This document shows positions 54,665 to 64,000 of a stretch of 64,000 nucleotides of DNA, one piece after another (the first letter of the stretch is position 1; every line of letters begins with the position of its first letter). Under the pieces are notes generated by a model. It had not been told where the DNA came from. It ran no database searches and worked only from the letters and a program-made list of their open reading frames with translations. Origin of the DNA: Branchiostoma floridae (Eukaryota > Chordata > Leptocardii > Amphioxiformes > Branchiostomatidae); NCBI RefSeq assembly GCF_000003815.2, contig NC_049994.1, positions 14,269,190 to 14,333,189 of the forward strand, read 5' to 3'. The position numbers were made by a program, and so were the translations under genes.

Positions 54665-57600
54665 TTACAGAACGCTACATAGTGGAGAACTACTCTTCTT
54701 TGCCCGCCGTCTGTCCGCTGTTTTTTGTAGGACCACACGGATGGCACTGTCGAAAACGTCCTTCAAACCGGCTTGAGTCAAAGCCGAACATTCTGCGTAC
54801 TGGACAGCTGTTAAAACAAAAAGAAAGGAAATGAAACGTACATGATTTGAAAAGACTAATCCCATAAGGCATGTCAATGAAGGTTAGACATCCAGGCAAT
54901 AAGATACGCCAAAAGGCAGTTACTCAAGCAACCGGATATCATATGATTCCAAAATCATATTAGTACTTTGCTTCAGTAACTGCTTATTGGCGTAGTGCCA
55001 TAAGGCGTTTTCACATGACATCATAGGGACCCAAACATGAAAGCGGACGCTTTTTTTTCATGTAGTATTTCCGTGAAGCTATTAGTATTCAAGCGAAACT
55101 ATTAGTGTTTCAGAGAAGCTATTAGTACTTCAGTGAATCTATACTAATTCCAGAGCGCTACTATCATCTACCAAGATATGGACGGATGCATCGTCTTGTA
55201 TTATTGAACCGTACCTCAAGCATTTTCGAACATCGAGAGATCATGTAGCCACCTAAACTATGAAGCTCTATGAAGTCTGTATAGCTCTTATAAGAGATAA
55301 TACTGAAATAATCGAGTCAGCTACCGCCCCCCCCCCCCCATCAAATAAAAGCCAGTGATTTTAGATGTCTGCGAAGGTGGTTAGCAAAAATAGCATTTTT
55401 CGATAATTTTTTACCGTCTATTCCCTTCGCCATTGCCATTGCTTCATCCTGCGTGACCATGGTCTCTTTTGAATTTTCGTCATCCCGGAGGTCGCTCTTT
55501 GTCCCCACCAGAAGAATGGGAACTTCAGGTTCGTGCCTCGATAATTCCGGCTTCCACTGGAGCAAAACATACAGCAATACACAGACTGTTTTCACGTGGC
55601 GTGATATAGTCGTATAGAGACACAAACATGGAGAAAAATCGCGTGGATTAAGTGTAGCACAACGACCTCTCCGATCCCGGTGGGGACACCAATTTTGAAG
55701 GCCAACGCAGTGACCTTCTGATCATATCTAAGATAACATATATTTGATATAAGTGTGCATATTTTAAAGAAGAGAATTTCAGAAGAATATATAATGTACA
55801 TAAAAACATGCCGATAAATTGTCAAAAAGTCGTTTAAGCTTGGGCTACTGTCTATTTGTCATCATTTTTAGTATTTTCACCGTAATTTTCTTGGATAAAA
55901 CATGAATAAAAGTCATTGGCAGATGTGGTGGCCATCTTGGATTTTCGGGGTCATGCACCAAAACGAGGCAGGTGAAGCCTGTGTCATGCAATTGGACCTC
56001 TTGGAGATTTTATCGAATTTCGAAGTACTGTATAAACATTCAAAACGTAACTTACCCTCGCTTCAACGTTTGAAAGCGACGTATGACTGTTAACAGAAAA
56101 GCAGACCAGAAAAATGTCCTGTAAAGAAATGGAACAAAATTTTACACTAAATCAAAACAGTAGCAGAATACAATTTGATACAACGGGAAGAACTTTTCTA
56201 ACGTCGAATACATCATTCCTATTTGCTCAAAAATGTCTAAATGTTCATTTTTAGTTGTTCAATTAGTTCAATCTCATGATAAATCAAATACTTTATAAGA
56301 AACCCTTGTTATCAAAACTTCTGACCGTTTCCAAAATCATATCCAGTTGCTTGTTATTGTTATTTGGCATATCTTATTACCTGGATGTCCAACACACAAT
56401 TATGAAAGTGCTGGAGGAAAAAGTTAGACTAAAAGACCGCAACATGCTGGCCGTCATGCTAGACAGACATGTCTGGAACTGTAGCTTGACTTAAATAATG
56501 CTCCTAATGGTATGGCCCTACAATTGCGACCCTGTGGGTCATTAACCTCAGCTAGCAAGAGAATGTGTAAACACAGACTATCTGGAGCAGCATAATCCGT
56601 GAACCTTGTACAACGAGGATGAACTGAACTTAACTGTCTAACCTTCATCGGCGTATAAAAAAACCCTCTCGGTGACTTGGAATGAACCTACCGTGTTAGG
56701 GTAAGACAGCGGTCTGAGTCTGTCGTAGTCCTCCTGTCCGGCGGTGTCCCACAGTCCGAGGCACACGGGCGCGCCGTCCACCATGACGTTAGCGCTGTAG
56801 TTGTCGAACACGGTCGGGACGTACTCCATGGGGAACTCGTTTGCCGTGTAGCTGATCAGGAGGCACGTCTTACCAACGGCACTGTGACGAGAAAACATCA
56901 ACATTAAAGATTCCCATACTTTGAACATCTTAATGGAACAGATAAAATTCTATTTTTATTTATCTTATTCGCATTCATTTTCTGAGCATGGGACAAGAAG
57001 CTCACAATGAGCTTATGGAGGTCTTCTGCTCTGTGTATTACATACAATGACGATCAAAAGTAACAAAATTGAGATTATAACGAAACGTATAACTTAAGAT
57101 GACATGAACATAAACTAAGTCATTACGCAACATAAGAATAACAAAAATACTAACAACAAAAACGGGCTAGAGCGCATACAAGGTTGGCATTGCCAATCAA
57201 TTTCAAATCAGATTAATTAACTCTTCTGGTCATTTTGATAAAGTTGAAAACATAGTCAAAGATATTACAATTTATCGAGTGTGTAGGAAAGGGCTGCCCA
57301 TAGTGAGAAGGGTGAAATTTTATTTTTGGTGCGCCTAGATAAACCCTGTATATCAAACATTATCTGTCCCTATATATACACTTGTACAAAGAAGCGAGAA
57401 GATGTTGACCATCCTGTTAGCTTAGCACCTTCAAAAAGTCAAATTGTATCTTATTGCTTTTCTACATATGTCTTTTATCAGTGACATGTACCTAGCCCGT
57501 CGAGGCATGAATATACAATAAAGGTCTTTCATTTATGAATTAAGGGGGGCAACGGGAAAGTAATGGTAACAATAACATAATAATATACAACCGAAGGCTA

Positions 57601-58904
57601 CCTCAAACCAATTCTCTAGGAAATGCATTCATGCAATGTTTGATATTCTTTCAACGCGATCGTAATGCTCCAGCCCCTGAGGCGTCGCCAAAAAGAAGGG
57701 CAAGAAAATACTAGTACTTCTTTCTTGGAAGGACGCCTATATTGTCAATCATTCTGATCACTTTTCCACATTTCATTTACTACGTGTTATTCAGATGGCT
57801 CAGCAAAACTTGTTTTGGAGACTATTGTGGCTGAAATATTTATTATAGCCGAAAAATATCAAACAAAAAGGGCAAGCCTGGGTGTTTATTATACTCAAAC
57901 TTGTAAGAACCACTTAATCATTCAGACGCACATACAAAGCAAATTAAACTCTATTGTTCGACCAAGGCCAATCGTCTTAGTTATCTTTCTACCATCGACG
58001 TGAAGAAATTTTTATTCTTATAAACATCTTTGCGATCTTTTTTGATAATCACAGGGTGTGTACATTGTCGCACCCCCTTTGCTACATATCTATGGTATCA
58101 ATCTTTTCTGTGAACTTTAATGTCAGATTTAATCGCGAACAAGAGACGGGGTTTGATCTTATTATATTTTTTTTCATTTAAAAGTCTAGCTTTGGTGCGA
58201 ACTGCGAAGCAAAGATTACAGCACAGTGGCGATGTGTTCATCCTTTGTTACGTATGGATGCGGTCTCAAGCCGCCATGTTAGTTTCTAGGGCTTAGTCGG
58301 CAATGTTTACTACAGTATCATCGTATGTATCTGTGTTTTTGCTGAATGATAAACAGATATTAAAACTCACCCATCTCCAACGACAACACACTTTATATTC
58401 TGCATGGCACGTCCCTTGTTCTTCGACCCTGAGCCTTGAATTTGAAGAAAACGACAGTGACAAGTCGGCAGAAGGCACATAGACTAGAGGTCGATAATTC
58501 GGTGAAGGATTACAGTACAGGTTGTTGACGTTACGTTGCTACCAACAAATGCACATGGGTCACGCCTCTGCCAATTTACTTAAGTCCTCAAAACCATTTA
58601 GTGTTAGCATTAAATGACACAGCTTTTGACCAGAGATTCTATTACTGAATAACACGCATACAATAGTTGCTGACAGCCCCAAAAGATTTTCGTTTGTAAC
58701 ATGAGTGTGTGGTTCATACATAACATGTAAGACGTTATGTATACTAGTAATTGTTACAATATTGATTCTACTGAATATCGTATTTGGTGTAGAAATATTG
58801 CATCAAATTCATCTTGGGATCACAGGAAATGACTACTAACCTTCGAATTCGAAGCCAAAGTTCTGTCCGTTTTCCAGGCAAGACTTGTCCACTACAGCAC
58901 TCAT
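54665..58904 (-). CDS. Rac-like Rho-family small GTPase
   Basis: Six exons on minus: 58904-58841, 58434-58371, 56881-56692, 56118-56056, 55556-55415, 54807-54665. The phases close to 221 aa. The core matches Rac: P-loop GDGAVGKT (residues 41-48), switch [12 protein letters not shown], switch [28 protein letters not shown] (NKxD-type base recognition as TKxD) and CSALTQ. Residues matching Rac1 G12, T17 and Q61 are present, so it should cycle normally between GTP and GDP and bind effectors at the inner membrane. The C-terminus has basic RRRAKK and CaaX box CSVL; a terminal Leu predicts geranylgeranylation. Odd points: 31 residues precede the Met that corresponds to Rac1 Met1, encoded by exons 1-2, and the Rho-insert region is about 7 residues shorter than in Rac1. 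Translation could alternatively start at that internal Met in exon 2. It could be a lineage-specific Rac/RhoG-type duplicate; orthology is unresolved. Confidence 0.93.
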
Positions 58905-59962
58905 GGTGCTAGCAGACTACATGACGTGTTTTCCTGTTCCTATAGACACACAATGGCTGTCGAGCGTGACAGGTGGACAATAGAGCTCATCAAAGGGAAA
59001 GGTTTACCTGAGACGATTCCATTGGTACTGGGGTACAGGGGTGGACAGCACGGGTCAAACGTAAATTCCTTTAATCCAAGCAGATGTAGGGTCAGGCCAA
59101 TTCATAAGCATAAATGCCAAATAAAGAATGTCGTGATTGTTCTTCGTAGAAAGAGATATTGTTAATTGGTTTTAAATGTTAGTCTTCTGTATCGCTGATA
59201 CCTTTATCCGCAGGTGAACCTATATCCGTTGTTTAGTTCCAAAGTTGCCTGCTTCATTGAAAAGGAAAATGATTAAAATACTCCGTTGCAAACTTCCTAT
59301 TGGCAGTTTACCTACATGTACCACTATTTTTTTTGGACATTGAAGAACAAGATTTTTCAGACATTGAAGGACAAGGGTTAGGATAAGGGTTAACAGACAT
59401 CATTTATTGATAGAACATATTGCTTTGAATGGGCTTATCATTTCAATCTCCAAGACCTGAATTTTCATCGGAAATTCATATATTACACAACCTGTCAATG
59501 TAGGCCACTAAGCTCTTTATATCTTCTACTTACTTGCACGTTATTTATCGTAAAATATCTATTTTGAACCACAATCAACACTATACTAGTAAATATTACA
59601 AAGTATTCAGTGCGTAATGACAACATAGGGGGTTGTATCATTTGTTACAAGCACATGTGTCGTAAATAGTAGCTAGACGGTAATTCTAATCACACAAGCG
59701 TATATATGGGAAAAGATATTCTATACTGGCACATTCTAAGAGAAGCTAGCTTTTGGTTATCTCATAATAGCAACAGTCCGAGGCATGGTGCGGAACGGTC
59801 CTGATGGTGAGGGGCCGAAACTTCCAGGTGGTGAAATAAATGTCGAACTGCCTAGGCGCACAACTGTGTCGATTGATAGCTACCAACACGACATAAATCT
59901 AGAAATTGGTAAAAAAAACAACTGGCTAGACGGCAACAAAATCAGACTATGGCCGCCCCTAG

Positions 59963-60065
59963 TCAGAGCCGACAGACGGTGAGACTGAACAACATGGCGG
60001 CCAGATAGAGGAGGATGGATGAAGTCACGTGAGTCGAACCGCCAATCGGCTGAACTACGTTTCCC
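59963..60065 (-). CDS. Candidate last exon of the Ig gene: GPI-anchor-like C-terminus
   Basis: On minus, after an acceptor at 60066 or 60055, the reading frame gives a short polar linker (VQPIGGSTHVTSS), then hydrophobic ILLYLAAMLFSLTVCRL, then TGA at 59963. Small residues followed by a terminal hydrophobic tail with no cytoplasmic region is the usual GPI-attachment layout. Two splice solutions preserve the frame: donor at 61218 (phase 2) to 60065, or donor at 61222 (phase 1), optionally through the 42-nt exon 60526-60485, to 60054. No transcript evidence is available here. Confidence 0.45.
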
Positions 60066-63000
60066 CTGGTCGCAGGATTGTCTCCTATCGGGAAAATGAT
60101 AGAGATATATAATATGATATATAATTAAAGTTCATGTCTAGAGATGTTCTGAAAATCTTATCATGTTTCTCCGAAATCATGTTTCTGATAAGACTAGTAA
60201 CTTAAACATATGTATTTGTAATATTGACATTCATACAGAGTTGCTAGAATATTTCAACAATGACGTGGAGAAAATAGAAAATGAAGTTTAATGTGTTTGA
60301 AAGTTACACGGAAGTGTTAAGAATAAACTCCGAGTTTAAAGTGACATAGTCTGAAATGTGTAGGGTAATAAGGTTGAGAATGAAATGTCCGTAAGTATGG
60401 ATGGTCATCGCATCTTCCTGTTCTTGTGTCAAATACTAAAATCCCTTTTTCGGTTTCGACAAGTGGAGGGACTCTGTCACTGACCTGTCCCGCTCTGGCC
60501 CATGTTGTCAACGACACCAGGCAATGCTACAGTACAAAGTGGGGGAATAGTTCATGTAACTTGTACAGGTAAAGAAAGTCTCCAATGGGTTTCCATTCCA
60601 TTGCTCAACAATGGTAAATCCAAATGAACAATTAGACCAAAACGTTGGCAAGTATTTTGTGCAGAGCTCACAGAGCAAAATTAGATTTCAAATTTACGAG
60701 ACAGCGTCTCATGTTGTTTGGGTTCATTATTTTGCCTCATTGAAAGCGCGTTTATTTAGAGCAATATTCTGCTTGACAAACTCAAACTTTGTTTCTAGTT
60801 CATAAAAGAAGAGCGAGGCGATAGTAAAAGCTTGATCACCAAAGATAGCATGAGGAAAAAAAAGCAAAATGATGAGATTACAGCTTTGGGAAATAGCATG
60901 GAAGCGACATCTGGATGGAATTTGTTTGTGAAAAGATTGGCGTCCCCAAGGTAGGTACGTTAGCTTGGGTACCATCCGGATAGTAGATCGCTCCTATCTT
61001 CGCTTCTGCCTGTTCGAGCTAGCGCTTGAACCCATTCCTTTTAATTCGCTGATGTGTACGGACCAATCAGAGCCCTCGTCCAAAATTTGGACGATTCCAG
61101 GCGTTATGATTAGAAATGTCAAGGTTCCCAGACGGAATGGCAGAGAAGCGACTGTATATAGTGTATAATAAACGTCGGAGCGAATTATTATCCGGATGGT
61201 ACCTAGGCTATAGATACGTACGTTCCAAGACTTGGTCAATGACGAACTTGGCGCTGTCCAGTTGACCAATCCCGTTCGCCGCTTCACACACGTATGTCCC
61301 TACGTCACTCTTCTCTATCCCGTTGAATATTAACGTTCCCGCCAACCTGTTTTGCTAAAGAAGGAATCAAGTTGACTGTTAGTATTGTCAAACGCATATC
61401 ATTAACTAATCCTTAACTTACAAAACGGCACTACTAGCATTGATAAGGGGTGCCGCAGTTGGCGCGTGCGCACAGACCCCACTATGAAGCTTTGAACCAT
61501 TGAAAACAATTTCTAGATGAGATTGTGGGATGAATCATTCGATCGTTTCCAGAACAAAGTTATGATTTGCAGTTTATAGAACGACCAACAGGGGGCGCCG
61601 CCGCACATTAGCCCTTGCTTACATTGGTGCAAGTATCGAAACTTCGAATTCACAATCCACATACCCACAATTCATCTCCCTCCCCTTCACTCCCCTTTTT
61701 TTTAGATTTATAATATGTAACTATTATAAACAGATTTAGAGTACCTGTAGCCTGACTAAAATCGCTCTCCTAGCGGCCGACCCTACAGTTGCCATCAACT
61801 AGGACTAGGAGAAGGGGGTCATTAACCCCATCTAGCGAGAGATTGTTTTAACACAGATTACCGTACCTCTACCCTGGGCTCCTCAGGTATGATGCCGTCG
61901 TCCTCGCGGCGCCAGGTGAAGGTTGCCGGCGGGAAGGCGTCGGTGGTGCACCGCAGCGTCACCGTGTCTCCCTCCCGCCACGCCCAGCCAGGGTCCGCCT
62001 GCAGACTCGTGCTGCGTGGGGAGTCTGGGGGATGGATGATGTACAAACTGTTAGAACAAGACCATATTGGACACGTCCAGGTCAAAAGTTGGTCTGCAGT
62101 ACCAAGGTCACATACCAGGGGGACGAAAATTGACATCCAACATCTACCCACAGACCAAATATCTTCGGAATAATCCAGAGGTTCTTGAGTTATGCTGACT
62201 AAAGAAAATCCGGAAACAGACAGACAGTCAAACCCAAAACTTTATCTCCATTAAAAATGAAGACTCATCTGTGTTTGTAGAATCCATAGTTGAATAGTTA
62301 ACGCATAGTCTCCAAACAGATGTAACGTTTTCTCTGGGGTGAATGACCAGCAGAGAAGCCGGGCAATTAGAATAACAACTCCGCCCCTGAGGCATTGCTA
62401 AAGAGTTAGCATCTTTCCTGAACATCTGCTTTGCGATCAAATTACCCGACTATCATCGCGAATTATGACGAATCCAAGATGGCGGTACAAATATATTTCA
62501 TGACAGGGCGTCCTTGGAACCAGGCAAACACATATGCCGACACTGTAAACTGAGCTGTACAGGTAGGTAACGCTATAGATGTACATGTACTATCATCCCC
62601 TGTTGTACAAGGTACTAGATCCTGCACAAATTGGATAACAATGTTCTTTGTACATGCAACAAAGTATTCCTTTACTTGTATGCTGACTGACAGTACGGTG
62701 GCCGTCTTTCAACTTTGTCAGGGCGATAGTAACCTGTTCTACACGCATAGTCAATCACGTTACGGCACTTTACTGCGGTAGGTAGTAGTTAGCATTGCTC
62801 TGAGGAAGAGCATAGATGGTCATCGAAACACAAACATTTTGTTGTGTACAAAGAACTCTGTTATCCTGTACCTACGAAACTATTCAAAACTATACCAAAC
62901 TTCCTCAAATCCAACTACCAACAACGGTATATTTGAGCTATGTTGTTGTTGTTATTATGTATTATGCTATTAGCTATGTATTATGGAACATCAACTTACA

Positions 63001-64000
63001 CCAGAGCTCTAGATCTGTGAATTCTCTGACAGAGTACCCCACGCCGTTCCCCGCTGTGCACTTGTACTTGTCCACGTCTTCCCGTGTGGCGTTCCGGATA
63101 CTCAGCACGCCAGTGTGGGGGTCAAACGTCATTCTGCAGAACAAACGGAAGAAATAAACATTTTGTCATCATAACAGGCTATTTTCCTCACCATCAAACT
63201 ACACACAATGATATACAAGTGTTACTGTCTCTATGAGCCCATTAGTGACACCAATGAGCTCCCATAACTTTCTTGGCGAAACACAAAGCCCGAATGTTAG
63301 AAAATAACGAATTTGTTCGTTCTTATGTGGAAGTTTCTGATGTTTTGATTGTTATTCAGAATGCCTTTTTTCGTTCCTAGTACTCAAGACCGATAGCATT
63401 ACCTATCGGTCGGTAGGTCCCCGGTTTCCCGCTCCCAGGTGTAATTAGATGGCGGCCGGCTGTCTGCGTAGCACGTCAGGTTGATGTTGTTGCCTTCATA
63501 ACTCGGGTATGGGTGAACTACGATATCCATCGAGGACGGACCGTCTGTACACAACAAACAAATAAACAAACAAATAAATAAACAACAACAACAGACTGGA
63601 AAGTTTTGTTACTGACATAGACAATCTTATGATACTTCAGTACAGTAAAGGGTCTTCTTCTCTGCAGTTTACGGCCCCAAATTCCTAAATATTATTGTAC
63701 ACGTATGTCCAAACAGGTTGACAGATTCCATTTGCTTCAATAATGTCTTTAACTAGCTTCAACTAGTCTATAAACATCATCCTATCAGTCTTAAGGGGCT
63801 TGAATGTGTCGTCACTACGTCATGTTATGTTGCAATGAAAAAATAGCCCACAAACTGACTGGTATTTGGGGCTATTCAACGACGTTAAACTGGATATACT
63901 GGTATATCTAGTTTTACGTTGAAATGAATTCTACTGGAAAGTTTTGTACTCACATGCCACGATCAGCTCCACTGCCCTGCTGGCCAACTTGCCGTCGGCG
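59963..64000 (-). CDS. Immunoglobulin-superfamily cell-surface protein, 3' part (5' end outside window)
   Basis: Exons on minus: 64000-63954 (end of a preceding domain), 63544-63403 plus 63133-63000 (one Ig domain: NLTCYAD, YTWER, DVDKYKCTAGNGVG), 62024-61867 plus 61354-61222 (second Ig domain: TLRCTTD, FTWRRED, SDVGTYVCEAANGIG). Each Ig domain is split by one intron after the Trp strand, and phases join (phase 1 between domains). The Cys-Trp-Cys pattern is I-set-like, as in cell-adhesion proteins. A terminal exon at 59963-60054 or 59963-60065 would add a C-terminal hydrophobic stretch ending in a stop, resembling a GPI-anchor signal. An extra 42-nt phase-1 exon may lie at 60526-60485. The Ig exons are secure; the C-terminal assembly is inference. 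The number of upstream Ig domains is unknown. Likely an extracellular adhesion or recognition protein. Confidence 0.85.
60485..60526 (-). other. Possible 42-nt stalk exon of the Ig gene
   Basis: On minus, a pyrimidine-rich tract ends in TGTAG, followed by a 42-nt open segment and a GTCAGT donor. It is symmetric phase 1-1 and would encode a flexible linker (PLPGVVDNMGQSGT) between the second Ig domain and the GPI-like tail. It could equally be chance, since the flanking exons also join without it. Confidence 0.3.
60968..61203. mobile_element. 236-bp MITE with GGTACCATCCGGATA termini
   Basis: GGTACCATCCGGATAGTAG...CGCTCC at the left end pairs with GGAGCG...TATCCGGATGGTACC at the right. Lies between Ig exon 61222-61354 and the candidate last exon. 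Confidence 0.85.

Noticed and set aside
55660-55730. Possible extra Rac-like exon ([15 protein letters not shown])
   Set aside because: An AG precedes it, but the exons on either side (56056-56118 and 55415-55556) join in frame to give the conserved NVEARWKPEL; the segment has no Rac counterpart.

Overview
This is a eukaryotic nuclear scaffold fragment with three assembly gaps (N runs at 4369-5285, 6135-6306 and 25446-26035). It is AT-rich and full of introns, foldback DNA elements, microsatellites and tandem duplications. The gene architecture (spliceosomal introns, a MAM+ZP membrane protein, a Rac-type GTPase, an Ig-superfamily protein) indicates a metazoan. The protein style and dense short inverted-repeat elements fit an invertebrate deuterostome, most likely a cephalochordate (amphioxus). 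That identification is inference; nothing in the window proves the species.

Layout. 1-33.9 kb: no coding gene I can support. It holds dispersed repeats, an ~800-bp palindrome (17.6-18.4 kb), ~190-bp tandem duplications, a decayed LINE fragment, a 456-bp ACTC array, a CA array, and three GC/CpG-rich patches that end in minus-strand splice donors and could be noncoding first exons. 33.98-53.48 kb: two paralogous nine-exon genes arranged head to head, gene A on minus (33981-41046, 653 aa) and gene B on plus (47159-53477, 626 aa). Both encode signal peptide, MAM domain with a His-rich insertion, Thr/Pro/Ala mucin-like linker, ZP module, dibasic site, transmembrane helix and short tail. Their 6.1-kb divergent intergenic region holds a 49-bp-period array whose unit carries a sequence matching an LTR-retrotransposon primer-binding site for tRNA-Leu. 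54.67-58.90 kb: a complete six-exon Rac-like small GTPase on minus, with an N-terminal extension, a shortened Rho-insert and a CSVL prenylation box. 59.96-64.0 kb: the 3' part of an Ig-domain cell-surface gene on minus, with a candidate C-terminal GPI-anchor signal; its 5' end lies beyond the window.

How they fit together. The two MAM-ZP genes are an inverted duplication: all exon phases match, and seven of the nine exon lengths match to within 3 nt. Exon 2, exon 6 and exon 9 differ by 3 nt and only the mucin exon differs strongly. The proximal promoters and parts of two introns still align. ZP-module proteins generally polymerise into extracellular filaments or coats. The Rac-like and Ig genes are unrelated neighbours. 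The most unusual signals are the retrotransposon-junction minisatellite, the family of foldback elements sharing an AGTCTCCAAGCAGA terminus, and the altered Rac-like GTPase.
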